Assembly: GCA_900542375.1 (NCBI GenBank)
Contig: UQNI01000003.1
Location: forward strand, 1-59,647
Direction of reading: 5' to 3'
Source: an uncultured Oscillospiraceae bacterium
Lineage (GTDB): Bacteria > Bacillota > Clostridia > Oscillospirales > Acutalibacteraceae
DNA length: 59,647 nt
Part shown: in pieces, positions 36,623 through 44,675 of the stretch
Layout: each line of letters opens with the position of its first letter
How positions within the stretch are numbered: position 1 is the first letter of the stretch
Program-made: the position numbers and the translations under genes
Notes under the pieces: model-generated
The model's database searches: none
What the model was told of the DNA's origin: nothing
What the model saw: the letters and a program-made list of their open reading frames with translations, nothing else

Positions 36623-37013
36623 TTCATATGATATGTTGCAATCCAACGGAGTAGTTTCTGTATAACGGATTCTAATGTTACTATTCATAAGGAAATACTT
36701 TATTTTTGCAAGTGATTGAAAATCTTTTTTGAGAGTCATTTATCTATCGCATGCTTATTCTTTTCCTCCGTTCCCATAAACATTTATGATTTATGGGAGA
36801 CAGCAGATGTTTTTGTTTTCCGCATTTTATTCTTCGTGAAAAGCAGACAACTAGAGAGGCACAGCTTTTATTTTCCACCGACCATTTCACAGCATGTTTT
36901 AATTTTATGTTCACTTTTAAAAGGGTTCTAATCTTTTTTCAAACGAATGGAGTACACCCAAAAGCGCTTGTCAGAAGAGAAAATATATGGTTAAATAAAT
37001 ACAGTTTTATGAT
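36623..37013. other. Intergenic region without a supported gene
   Basis: Short open frames at 36716-36931 and 36793-37029 have no ribosome binding site and an unusual composition (many Phe and Cys). Nothing recognisable was seen. Confidence 0.4.
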
Positions 37014-37025
37014 AGGAGGTATTGT

Positions 37026-37433
37026 ATGAAAGCACGTATTGTTACAAAAATACCGGAACGGGTTTTATTGTTTGCAATTGACAAAACGGTGCAGGAAAAA
37101 TTGAATGGTATTTTACAGAAGCTGGATATTCAATCTCATACAGTTATAAATCGAGAGCTTGGGCAAGATGTAGGTTACCTAGCAGGATTTCATGGATTTC
37201 AAGAGAAGCCAATGTCTGATGTTGTACCTCCTGCATCTGAAGGGGTACTGTGCATGTGCGGCATGTCAAGTCAACGCATTGACTGCTTTATCAAGACTTT
37301 GAAGGAATATCAAATTGATATTCCGATTAAAGCTACTGTAACTGCAACCAACCAAAAATGGAGCTTTGGCGCATTGGTAGAAGAATTGAATCGAGAACAC
37401 GAAGCGATTTTAAAACAACAAAACAGTCGATAA
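37026..37433 (+). CDS. DUF3783-family protein
   Basis: A 135-residue soluble protein whose C-terminal half matches the DUF3783 pattern (VLCMCGMSSQRIDCFI, then PIKATVTATNQKWSFGAL and LVEELNREHE). The N-terminal half (RVLLFAIDKTVQEKLNGIL) looks like a small alpha/beta domain. AGGAGG lies 7 nt before the ATG. No function is established for the family. The next gene, an acyltransferase, starts 64 nt downstream on the same strand, so co-transcription is possible. Confidence 0.85.
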   Translation: MKARIVTKIPERVLLFAIDKTVQEKLNGILQKLDIQSHTVINRELGQDVGYLAGFHGFQEKPMSDVVPPASEGVLCMCGMSSQRIDCFIKTLKEYQIDIPIKATVTATNQKWSFGALVEELNREHEAILKQQNSR

Positions 37434-37496
37434 ACCAAAACAGGCTGGAATGGAACGATATAAACAGGAAAGAAACAGAAAGAAGGTAGTCTGTGA

Positions 37497-38261
37497 ATGA
37501 CCGAACAACCCCTCCGTGGAAAAGAAAGGTTGTCGTTACTGGATGCATTGCGGGGATTTGCATTACTGAACATGGTACTGTATCATATTTTATATGATGT
37601 TGTATATATTTTTGGTCACCCGATTGGTTGGTATCAAAGTGCTGCTGGATATGTATGGGAACAATTTATTTGCTGGAGCTTTATTTTATTGTCAGGCTTC
37701 TGTTTTTCCTTAGGAAGTCGTCCAATCAAAAGGGGACTTCTCGTATTTGGTGCAGGGTGTGTTATTAGTTTAGTTACCATGTTTGTCATGCCTGAACAGA
37801 GGGTTCGTTTTGGAATACTTAGCTTAATTGGATGCTGTATGCTGTTAACCAGATTATGCTTGCCCCTGATGAAACGGATTTTACCTGAGATTGGTATATT
37901 ATTTTGTTTTGCCTTATTTTGCTTTACAAAAGCACTTCCTTTTGGCGGATTTGGCTGGGGAGACACGGTATTAATATCACTACCGGATTGGATGTATTCT
38001 GCCCAATGGTTATATCCAATTGGTCTTCCAAATTCCGACTTTTTCTCAAGCGATTATTTTCCGCTGTTTCCATGGTTGTTCCTTTACTGGACAGGCTGGT
38101 TTGCCTTTCATATGTGGCGCAATGTAAGAAATTGCAAAGTACTGAAAATTAAAATTCCGGTATTGGATTGGCTGGGACGTTACAGCTTATGGATTTATAT
38201 AATTCATCAGCCGATTGTATATGGAATTTTATGGGGAATACATGCAGTGGGACTATTATAA
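37497..38261 (+). CDS. Heparan-alpha-glucosaminide N-acetyltransferase-like membrane protein (DUF1624)
   Basis: A 254-residue integral membrane protein of about seven helices. The start RLSLLDALRGFALLNMVLYH carries the family RG(F/L)A motif and the conserved His in the first helix. SGFCFSLG and the end RYSLWIYIIHQPIVYG are also typical. Related proteins transfer acetyl groups across membranes to sugars; the bacterial substrate is unknown. AGAAGG lies about 13 nt before the ATG. Confidence 0.87.
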   Translation: MTEQPLRGKERLSLLDALRGFALLNMVLYHILYDVVYIFGHPIGWYQSAAGYVWEQFICWSFILLSGFCFSLGSRPIKRGLLVFGAGCVISLVTMFVMPEQRVRFGILSLIGCCMLLTRLCLPLMKRILPEIGILFCFALFCFTKALPFGGFGWGDTVLISLPDWMYSAQWLYPIGLPNSDFFSSDYFPLFPWLFLYWTGWFAFHMWRNVRNCKVLKIKIPVLDWLGRYSLWIYIIHQPIVYGILWGIHAVGLL

Positions 38262-38301
38262 AAAAGGAGTTATGTATCGAAATACATAACTCCTTTTTTA
38301 T
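38259..38301. terminator. Bidirectional intrinsic terminator
   Basis: AAAAAAGGAGTTATGTAT / ATACATAACTCCTTTTTT with a CGAA loop, between the convergent acyltransferase and merR-type genes. Confidence 0.93.
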
Positions 38302-38314
38302 TCTCAATATATTG

Positions 38315-38725
38315 TTATTGGGCAGATTTTACAGGCCATTTGGCAGGATTAGTGCTGTCCGGAATATGGTTTTCTATAATCTTTCGGTATAATTTTGCTT
38401 TTTTCTCCATATAATCCAGTCTTTGTTTTGCTTCTTCCAATTGACGTTTTGCAATTTCTTTTTGCTTTAATATAATGTGATAGCGTGTTTCAATGGTAGA
38501 ATCGCCCTGTAAACAAAGTTCGATATAAGTTTTAATCGCATCCAGCGTCATTCCGCACTCTTTTAAATGTTTGATTCCTATCAGCCAATTCATAGATTCC
38601 TCTGTGAATAAACGACAATTATTTTTATCTCGTATAACGCTTGGCACCAATCCCTTATCTGTATAAAAACGTATGGTATGTTCCGTAAATCCTAATTGTT
38701 TTGCGGCTTCTTTTACTGTGTACAT
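38315..38725 (-). CDS. MerR-family transcriptional regulator
   Basis: A 136-residue regulator. The N-terminal winged helix-turn-helix reads YTVKEAAKQLGFTEHTIRFY followed by DKGLVPS, and a long C-terminal coiled-coil dimerisation helix follows (KEIAKRQLEEAKQRLDYMEKK). There is no Cys-rich metal-binding loop, which points to a stress or aldehyde sensor of the AdhR type rather than a metal sensor. AAAGGAGG lies before the ATG. It is divergent from an aldo/keto reductase gene and shares with it a promoter with a 19-bp spacer. Confidence 0.92.
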   Translation of the reverse strand: MYTVKEAAKQLGFTEHTIRFYTDKGLVPSVIRDKNNCRLFTEESMNWLIGIKHLKECGMTLDAIKTYIELCLQGDSTIETRYHIILKQKEIAKRQLEEAKQRLDYMEKKAKLYRKIIENHIPDSTNPAKWPVKSAQ

Positions 38726-38756
38726 GTTTTTGCCTCCTTTTTTGTTCAGATTACTA

Positions 38757-38787
38757 TTGACTTAGAGTTACTCGAAGATGTTACAAT
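38757..38787 (+). promoter_or_regulatory. MerR-type promoter with operator in a 19-bp spacer
   Basis: TTGACT (38757-38762) and TACAAT (38782-38787) are separated by 19 bp, the over-long spacing typical of MerR-activated promoters. The spacer holds an imperfect dyad CTTAGAGTTACTCGAAG (38761-38777), similar to AdhR-type operators. It faces the aldo/keto reductase gene. Confidence 0.75.
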
Positions 38788-38829
38788 CAGTATATCATAA
38801 AAATAATGTGCTGGAAAGGAGCTTTTATC

Positions 38830-39681
38830 ATGCAAACAGTTTGCTTAAATAATGGTGTTCAAATGCCTTTGGAAGGATTTGGTGTATTTCAAGTGCCTGA
38901 TGCAGCTCAATGTGAACAGGCGGTTTCAGATGCGCTGGAAGCAGGTTATCGTCTCATTGATACTGCAGCAGCCTATATGAATGAGGAGGCCGTAGGAAAT
39001 GCGATTCGTACAAGCGATATTCCCCGCAAAGATTTGTTTATTACCACAAAACTTTGGGTTCAGGATGCAGACTATGAATCTGCGAAAAAGGCGTTTGAAA
39101 CTTCGTTAAACAAATTAGGTTTGGAGTATCTTGACTTATATTTGATTCATCAACCATTTCATGACTATTATGGTGCATGGAGAGCCATGGAAGAATTATA
39201 TAAAGAAGGAAGAATTCGTGCGATAGGGGTAAGCAATTTTTATCCGGATCGTTTGGTAGACTTGTGTGTGAATGCTGAAATTATTCCGGCGGTCAATCAG
39301 GTAGAATGTCATCCGTTTTTTCAGCAGAAAGATGCTTTAAAGGTGATGAAAGAATATGGTGTTCAGCCCGAAGCTTGGGGACCTTTTGCAGAGGGAAAAA
39401 ATAATTTTTTCCAAAATCCAATTCTCGCAGAAATAGCAGCTAAATACGGTAAAAGTGTTGCCCAAGTTGCTTTGAGATGGAACGTACAAAGAGGTGTAGT
39501 AGTTATTCCAAAATCTGTTCATAAAGAACGCATACAAGAAAACTTTAATATCTGGGATTTTGAATTAAGCGATAAGGATATGGAGACAATTTCCGATATG
39601 GATATTGGACATAGTGAAATTATCAATCATTTTACTGCGGATACCGCAAAATGGCTGAACGGTTTAAAAATTCATCCATAA
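38830..39681 (+). CDS. Aldo/keto reductase
   Basis: A 283-residue NADPH-dependent reductase, AKR5-like. The catalytic tetrad is visible in DTAAAYMNEEAVG (Asp and Tyr), TTKLW (Lys) and LYLIHQP (His), and the cofactor site in VVIPKSVHKERIQENFNIWDF. ATG 38830 has AAAGGAG 8 nt upstream and is preferred over ATG 38806. It is controlled by the divergent MerR regulator through the promoter at 38757; detoxification of reactive aldehydes is a likely role by analogy. Confidence 0.93.
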   Translation: MQTVCLNNGVQMPLEGFGVFQVPDAAQCEQAVSDALEAGYRLIDTAAAYMNEEAVGNAIRTSDIPRKDLFITTKLWVQDADYESAKKAFETSLNKLGLEYLDLYLIHQPFHDYYGAWRAMEELYKEGRIRAIGVSNFYPDRLVDLCVNAEIIPAVNQVECHPFFQQKDALKVMKEYGVQPEAWGPFAEGKNNFFQNPILAEIAAKYGKSVAQVALRWNVQRGVVVIPKSVHKERIQENFNIWDFELSDKDMETISDMDIGHSEIINHFTADTAKWLNGLKIHP

Positions 39682-39710
39682 TGTATAGAATAGACAATAT
39701 TTGATGTAAA

Positions 39711-39738
39711 GTAAAACCTCCCACATGGGAGGTTTTAC
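39711..39738 (+). terminator. Intrinsic terminator after the aldo/keto reductase gene
   Basis: GTAAAACCTCCCA / TGGGAGGTTTTAC, a near-perfect palindrome with a minimal loop. Confidence 0.85.
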
Positions 39739-39852
39739 TTATATTTCTAAGGAAATTACAAAAGCCATTTTTATAATAACATATAGGGTACCCTTTGAAT
39801 ATGATAAAGAGGGACAACTTTAACTATGTTTTATCAAAGGAGTATCCGAGTC

Positions 39853-41265
39853 ATGAATTATTATAATTGTACAAATCGTAATTATCCGTGTTCCTGTACA
39901 CCAAGTGAGGACAACTCTGTTGTAATACCCGGACCACAAGGTCCCAAGGGAGAACGTGGTCCACAGGGTCCGAAAGGAGAAAAGGGTGACCAAGGCTGTC
40001 CCGGTCCGGTCGGACCACGCGGAATGGCAGGCCCGATGGGACCGCGTGGTCCGCAAGGTGTACGCGGAGATGCAGGTCCTAAGGGAGATCCTGGAATGGT
40101 AGGTCCACAGGGTATTCAAGGAAATCAAGGCCCGATGGGCCCTCAGGGAGATCGTGGTCCGGTAGGTCCAAAAGGCGATCCCGGTGAAATGGGACCAATA
40201 GGTCCAAAAGGCGATAAAGGTGATGCAGGGGAACGTGGTCCCGTTGGTGCACAGGGACCAATGGGAGAACAAGGTCCACAAGGTGTAACCGGCCCTCAAG
40301 GTCCGCAAGGTGAAAGAGGTTGTCCGGGGCCGATGGGAGAACAGGGACCTCAAGGCAACACGGGTTCTACAGGAGCAACACCAACGGTAGAAGTTGGTAC
40401 TGTAAGTTCCGGCAGAACAGCACAAGTAATTGCAAATAATACTGATACAGGAGTTAGTTTAGATTTTGTAGTGCCTGTAGGTGCGACAGGAGCCACAGGC
40501 GCACAAGGTGAAACGGGAGCGATAGGACCTACAGGTGCACAAGGTGCAAAAGGTGAAACGGGAGCGATGGGACCTACAGGTGCACAAGGCGCACAAGGTG
40601 AAACGGGAGCAACCGGACCTACAGGCGCACAAGGTGCAAAAGGTGAAACAGGTGCGACAGGACCTACGGGTGCACAAGGTGCAAAAGGTGAAACAGGTGC
40701 GGCAGGAGCCACAGGTGCACAAGGTATCCAAGGTGTTACGGGTCAAACACCTAACATTGCGGTAGCAGAAGACACGCCTACCAGTTATAAAGTAAGTTTT
40801 AAAACAGATACTCAAGAAATTACAAGTCCAAATTTAAAATCAAATGTTGCATATTATAATGCAAACTTAGCAACATTAAACAGCTATATAGATATTCCTT
40901 TGGATAATCTCACTTTCACTGTAGCAAATACTTCAACCACATCTGTAAGAATGTCTGTTCAGCCTAAAGTAGCTACTACACCTGTATTAGCAGATATTCG
41001 CCGTACCAGTATATATGACGGGGCAAGTGTAGAGTCTCAAACATTCAATAATACTACAGTTGCTGCTAAACTGGTTATAGATGACCTGGTATACAGTCAG
41101 TCTCAAGAAATAAATTGGATTAGAATCAGGCAGCAAAATCCAACAACAAAACTATGGTCTATGTGTGAAATACGCACGTTTATTTCTCAAGGTGGTGCCA
41201 GAACTACCGTTTGTGTAGAATGGATTTATACGGGTGCATCATTTGAGGTTCCTACACACTCATAG
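39853..41265 (+). CDS. Collagen-like protein with Gly-X-Y repeats
   Basis: A 470-residue protein without a signal peptide. A short N-terminus (MNYYNCTNRNYPCSCTPSE, four Cys) is followed by an almost unbroken Gly-X-Y region (about 26-175), an insert of about 35 residues (TPTVEVGTVSSGRTAQVIAN), a second Gly-X-Y block (about 209-290), and a globular beta-rich C-terminal domain of about 165 residues. This is the layout of BclA-like exosporium or spore-surface filaments, with collagen stalk and C-terminal trimerisation domain; localisation is inferred. ATG 39853 has AAAGGAG 10 nt upstream and is preferred over ATG 39826. Monocistronic. Confidence 0.88.
   Translation: MNYYNCTNRNYPCSCTPSEDNSVVIPGPQGPKGERGPQGPKGEKGDQGCPGPVGPRGMAGPMGPRGPQGVRGDAGPKGDPGMVGPQGIQGNQGPMGPQGDRGPVGPKGDPGEMGPIGPKGDKGDAGERGPVGAQGPMGEQGPQGVTGPQGPQGERGCPGPMGEQGPQGNTGSTGATPTVEVGTVSSGRTAQVIANNTDTGVSLDFVVPVGATGATGAQGETGAIGPTGAQGAKGETGAMGPTGAQGAQGETGATGPTGAQGAKGETGATGPTGAQGAKGETGAAGATGAQGIQGVTGQTPNIAVAEDTPTSYKVSFKTDTQEITSPNLKSNVAYYNANLATLNSYIDIPLDNLTFTVANTSTTSVRMSVQPKVATTPVLADIRRTSIYDGASVESQTFNNTTVAAKLVIDDLVYSQSQEINWIRIRQQNPTTKLWSMCEIRTFISQGGARTTVCVEWIYTGASFEVPTHS
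40498..40740 (+). repeat. 45-bp tandem repeats inside the collagen-like gene
   Basis: Four full units of 45 bp (40534-40578, 40579-40623, 40624-40668, 40669-40713) with partial units on both sides. Each encodes GAQGAKGETGAxGPT with slight variation. Such repeats commonly change copy number. Confidence 0.9.
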
Positions 41266-41301
41266 AAAAATTTTTATCCTATCGCTTATGTCATATAAAA
41301 C

Positions 41302-41333
41302 CTTTCACGTAAAAAGTACGTGAAAGATTTTTC
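41302..41333. terminator. Intrinsic terminator after the collagen-like gene
   Basis: CTTTCACGTA / TACGTGAAAG with an AAAAG loop and ATTTTTC tail. It lies between convergent genes and could also serve the alcohol dehydrogenase gene. Confidence 0.85.
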
Positions 41334-41357
41334 ATTTTATCAGATACTGCATTTATT

Positions 41358-42392
41358 TTAAGGTTTAATCGCAATTTTAAATACACCGTCTGTTTTGTTT
41401 TCAAACATTTTATATGCAGTATCAATCTCGTTTAAAGGAAATGTATGGGTGATTAATTTGGTTGTATCCAGCTTACCTTCTGAAATGAGTTGCAATAATT
41501 CAAAACTGTCACATCCGTCCACGCCTCCTGTTTGAAATGTTAAATTTTTACCATACATATCAGGAAGCGGCAGAATTTGAGGATGATGATAAAGAGCAGG
41601 GATGGTAACAATTGCGTTGGGACGAGCGCATTGCCAAGCAAGCTGAAACGTTTCATCTGCACCTGCTGCTTCAAATACACGGTCCGCGCCTCCATGTTCA
41701 CTGTTCCTACGGGTAAATTCCAGTACATGCTCGGGAGATACGGTAAGAATATTTGGCCAATTTTTTTGGACAAACTGTAAACGTTGAGAATCTTTTTCGC
41801 ATAAAATGATGTTTCGTGGAGATTTTAAAAGTGCGCAAAGCATGGTACATATGCCGGTTGGTCCGGCACCAAAAACCAATATGGTGTCTCCCGGTGTGAT
41901 GTCTGCAATACGCACGGACCAAAATCCGGTTGCTAAAATATCTCCCACAAATAATGCTTGTTCGTCCGAAACATTATCGGGTATGACGGTTAATCCCTGA
42001 TTTGCATAGGGAACCCGCACGTATTCTGCTTGTCCGCCATCGATACGGCAGCCAAGAGACCAACCTCCCTGTGAATTGATGCAATTGTTGACATAGCCAT
42101 GCCTGCAAGAAAAACAATGTCCGCAAAATGTTTCTACATTTACCGTAACACGGTCACCCGGTTTTACTGCAGTAACTTCTGTTCCAATACTCTCAACAAC
42201 ACCCACCATTTCATGTCCCACTGTAATGCCGGGGACTGCTTTTGGAACACTGCCGTATTTTATATGCAAATCACTGGCGCAAATACTTGCAAGGGTTACT
42301 TTTACAATGGCATCTTGTCCTTCTTTTAACATTGGTTTTGATTTTTCTTTTAGTTCAAATACTCCTTTTTCCATATAAGTATATGCGAGCAT
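41358..42392 (-). CDS. Zinc-dependent alcohol dehydrogenase (MDR family)
   Basis: A 344-residue medium-chain dehydrogenase. The catalytic zinc region is ASICASDLHIKYG with GHEMVGVVESIG; the structural zinc loop is CGHCFSCRHGYVNNC with four Cys. The Rossmann motif is VFGAGPTG. The substrate is unknown; relatives act on alcohols, sorbitol, threonine or isopropanol. The reading frame opens at ATG 42407, but GGAGG lies 6 nt before ATG 42392, which starts MLAYTYMEKG. Single gene, no linked regulator. Confidence 0.92.
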   Translation of the reverse strand: MLAYTYMEKGVFELKEKSKPMLKEGQDAIVKVTLASICASDLHIKYGSVPKAVPGITVGHEMVGVVESIGTEVTAVKPGDRVTVNVETFCGHCFSCRHGYVNNCINSQGGWSLGCRIDGGQAEYVRVPYANQGLTVIPDNVSDEQALFVGDILATGFWSVRIADITPGDTILVFGAGPTGICTMLCALLKSPRNIILCEKDSQRLQFVQKNWPNILTVSPEHVLEFTRRNSEHGGADRVFEAAGADETFQLAWQCARPNAIVTIPALYHHPQILPLPDMYGKNLTFQTGGVDGCDSFELLQLISEGKLDTTKLITHTFPLNEIDTAYKMFENKTDGVFKIAIKP

Positions 42393-42575
42393 ATGACGTT
42401 CCTCCATTACTGTTTTTATTTTAGTATACGTTGATATGCTGAATATCTCAATATTAATTATCGTGTTATGAAAAATCTGTACTTTTATGATGCATTAGGA
42501 AGAATCTCAAATATTTTCATTAACAAAATAATGTTACTGAATTATTAGATTTGTAAGTATGAAAATTTTTTAGAT

Positions 42576-42614
42576 AAAAAAGAGATAACGGATTTTATCC
42601 GTTATCTCTTTTTA
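42576..42614. terminator. Intrinsic terminator of the ImmA/XRE operon
   Basis: AAAAAGAGATAACGGAT / ATCCGTTATCTCTTTTT with a TTT loop, immediately after the reverse-strand ImmA stop codon. It may also act on the other strand. Confidence 0.9.
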
Positions 42615-43034
42615 TTATGATTCATTTTGTTCCAACATTTGATAATAGTGTATCGCTTTTCTCATAAAAGATTCTGTTACACAAAAGTATTCTGCCAAAT
42701 CCCACACTTCGCAAATTCCGTTATGCAGTGCGTGTATATATTCTTCGTGAGGTACAACATGTTGTATTGCCCAGCGACTGGCTTTTTCTTCATGCCGTGC
42801 GACAATCTCACAGGGACTGTTTACTTTGTGAGTTGTGCCGGTCATGATATGTCCAGCTTCATGAGCTGCAATACAAGTTTCGTCTGCTAACGAGTGGATA
42901 GCATTCGGGTTAAAAAATATAGCATATTGCTTGTTTGCTTCAATGGTAACAGCAGGTGTGTCACATAAATTATAACTATATACTTTTACACCTGCCTTGT
43001 ATAGCTCCTCATAAATTTTAAACAACGTTTTCAT
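42615..43034 (-). CDS. ImmA/IrrE-family metallopeptidase
   Basis: A 139-residue zinc peptidase with the HExxH-type motif AAHEAGHIMTG and downstream Glu in EIVARHEEKASRWA. ImmA of ICEBs1 and similar phage proteins cleave their XRE partner repressor to induce the element. It starts 8 nt after the XRE gene, the standard repressor/antirepressor pair. Part of the island at 42.6-46.9 kb. Confidence 0.92.
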   Translation of the reverse strand: MKTLFKIYEELYKAGVKVYSYNLCDTPAVTIEANKQYAIFFNPNAIHSLADETCIAAHEAGHIMTGTTHKVNSPCEIVARHEEKASRWAIQHVVPHEEYIHALHNGICEVWDLAEYFCVTESFMRKAIHYYQMLEQNES

Positions 43035-43042
43035 ATTTTATT

Positions 43043-43411
43043 TCACTTTCTTTTCTCTTCCTTTTCCTGCTGCTGTACAAAAAACTTAGCCATTTCCAGC
43101 AGCTTAGCTTTGTTCTCTTCACTTAATTTTTTTCCTTCGTCGTACATTGCATAGGTAAAGTCATCAAATGACAGCTCTTGAGCTGATACAGCCGGAGTGT
43201 TTCTTTGCTGTGATTTTCCAAGTAGATAATCAACGCTTACATGAAAATAAGAAGCGATTTTTGTTGTGTATTCAGCAGACAACGTTTTTGTACGCCCTGC
43301 TTTTAATTCGGACAGGGTGCTTCGGCTAATATCCAATAGACGGCACATTGCAGTGATATTTGTGTTATTTTCTTTACATAGTTGTTCAATCTTGCTATAC
43401 ATATCTGCCAT
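43043..43411 (-). CDS. XRE-family repressor (ImmR-like)
   Basis: A 122-residue repressor. The N-terminal helix-turn-helix is TAMCRLLDISRSTLSELKAG followed by YFHVSVDYLLG. A charged helical C-terminus (SEENKAKLLEMAKFFVQQQ) probably mediates dimerisation and is the likely ImmA cleavage target. AAGGAG lies 9 nt before ATG 43411. The three repeated sites in the divergent region are its likely operators. Confidence 0.92.
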   Translation of the reverse strand: MADMYSKIEQLCKENNTNITAMCRLLDISRSTLSELKAGRTKTLSAEYTTKIASYFHVSVDYLLGKSQQRNTPAVSAQELSFDDFTYAMYDEGKKLSEENKAKLLEMAKFFVQQQEKEEKRK

Positions 43412-43445
43412 ATTCTGTTTCTCCTTTAGATATTATGAATAAAAA

Positions 43446-43533
43446 TTACAGAAAACTGAAATTTTATTACAAATATCATTGACTATTACAGAACTCTGAT
43501 ATATAATAAAGAAGGGTTGACAGAGTTCTGTAT
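43446..43533. promoter_or_regulatory. Divergent control region with three operators and a forward promoter
   Basis: Three related sites: TTACAGAAAACTGAA (43446-43460), TTACAGAACTCTGAT (43486-43500) and, inverted, TGACAGAGTTCTGTAT (43518-43533). The core is ACAGAACTCTG. A consensus forward promoter, TTGACT (43479-43484), a 17-bp spacer and TATAAT (43502-43507), has the second site inside its spacer, so repressor binding should block it. The third site overlaps a second TTGACA (43517-43522). Confidence 0.8.
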
Positions 43534-43914
43534 AACACTTTTACTTGCACCCTAAGTATATTGCAGAATTATGTAAATGTCAACAATAGGAAAAATAGAA
43601 ATTCAAATGCAATTTATGCCGCTGATTTATGTTGATGTCATTAAATGTGAATTTAATTCACTGAACAAGCCATAAAAAACTTGGAATTGTAAAACAACAT
43701 TCATTTTACAATCCAAAATCAGAACACAAAACCAAAAGAATCCCTGCAGATAATACGACAGATAGAAAAACAGTGGCGATATGTACAAACTGTTTTGACA
43801 AAACACACAGCTTGCAGCAAAGATGTACCATTCATATGATGTTACGAGTCATAGTATAACAAATAGTTTGTCCCATTAATCGGACTTTGGATTTCAAAGT
43901 GGTACAACCTAAAA
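43534..43914. other. Leader and intergenic region of the phage-derived island
   Basis: About 380 bp without a supported gene between the forward promoter and the first small ORF. A hairpin GGAATTGTAAAA / TTTTACAATCC spans 43683-43714. An open stretch without a start codon (about 43662-43860) encodes CTNCFDKTHSLQQRC, perhaps the rest of a lost gene. Confidence 0.4.
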
Positions 43915-43928
43915 AAGGAGGAATTCGC

Positions 43929-44126
43929 ATGCGTTTTCAAGAAAAAATACGCATTATATTAAAATATGTTTCCGGATTGCTGGCTGCAATTGCAGTCATT
44001 GGACTGATTGGCACTACGGGTTCTGATTTTTTAGGTAATATCAGTTATATGCAAATGGTGTTACAGCTTATTATTTTCAGTTGTTTTATGGCGGCAAGTT
44101 TGGCGATTTATTGGTTTATCAAATAG
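43929..44126 (+). CDS. Small membrane protein with two helices
   Basis: A 65-residue protein: basic start MRFQEKIRIILKY, then two hydrophobic segments (SGLLAAIAVIGLIG and VLQLIIFSCFMAASLAIYWF). AAGGAGG lies 7 nt before ATG 43929, which is preferred over upstream in-frame TTG 43887. The first gene behind the repressed promoter. It could be a phage-type membrane protein; its role is unknown. Confidence 0.7.
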   Translation: MRFQEKIRIILKYVSGLLAAIAVIGLIGTTGSDFLGNISYMQMVLQLIIFSCFMAASLAIYWFIK

Positions 44127-44165
44127 GTTTGATTATAGATAACAAAAAGAAAGTGAGGTTATTTT

Positions 44166-44465
44166 ATGAAAATAGAACAGCATCCATTATTTTCTAATCA
44201 GACACACCAAGCAAATCGAGATTTTCTGTATCATGCAGTTGACGTTTACTATCAGATGAAAAGTTTGGTTAGCGGAAACGGAACTGTAGAATTATGTAAC
44301 CAGTTATTTGGTGGTGTTCAAGTGTACAAAGGAATTGAGCAGCTGGCGTTTGCAGCAGGAAAATCTCCCAAAACAAATTGGTCGGGAAATGAAGAATATC
44401 CGTTTGAAACTTCTTTTGAATTCTGCGGTATCCGTTTTTATCAATTGAAAGAGGCGAATGCATAA
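44166..44465 (+). CDS. Hypothetical phage-type protein
   Basis: A 99-residue acidic protein I do not recognise (FLYHAVDVYYQMKSLVSGNG and FETSFEFCGIRFYQL). AAAGTGAGG lies before the ATG. Its stop codon TAA (44463-44465) overlaps the next gene, whose first codon would be ATA 44462. Confidence 0.7.
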   Translation: MKIEQHPLFSNQTHQANRDFLYHAVDVYYQMKSLVSGNGTVELCNQLFGGVQVYKGIEQLAFAAGKSPKTNWSGNEEYPFETSFEFCGIRFYQLKEANA

Positions 44466-44665
44466 TCGTATTTATAGGTATTGGTAAAAATAAAGGACGA
44501 GCAGTAAAAGAATCGGATGCACCGTGTTATGCAATGCAGCATTGCGGTATTCAAATTACCCGTATCACGGAAGAGACAGAAGAATTTTTGGACATGTTGG
44601 TATCTTGGTATTTTAGCGGAGATTGGCTGGAGCAAGATGAGATGTTCTATTTAGAGGAGGGATGA
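44462..44665 (+). CDS. Hypothetical protein with apparent start-codon change (ATA)
   Basis: An open frame of 67 codons (IIVFIGIGKNKGRAVKESDA to WLEQDEMFYLEEG) with no ATG, GTG or TTG at its 5' end. The first codon at the expected position is ATA, 7 nt after AAAGAGGCG and overlapping the previous stop as ATAA. A single A in place of G would give the classical ATGA overlap. It is either translated by coupling from ATA or silenced. Internal composition and lack of stops suggest recent or no decay. Confidence 0.5.
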   Translation: MIVFIGIGKNKGRAVKESDAPCYAMQHCGIQITRITEETEEFLDMLVSWYFSGDWLEQDEMFYLEEG

Positions 44666-44675
44666 TAAACAGTTG

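Noticed and set aside
36716..37029. Two overlapping short ORFs before the DUF3783 gene
   Set aside because: No ribosome binding site, odd composition rich in Phe and Cys, and overlap with each other and with the next gene's start region.
39820..40425. Long reverse-strand ORFs opposite the collagen-like gene (also 40350-40815)
   Set aside because: They are artefacts of the Gly-X-Y codon pattern; compositions (Thr/Arg/Leu or Ala/Pro repeats) are low-complexity mirrors and lack ribosome binding sites.
43534..43860. Coding frame with CTNCFDKTHSLQQRC in the island leader
   Set aside because: No start codon and preceded by a stop; at best a relic, so not listed as a gene.
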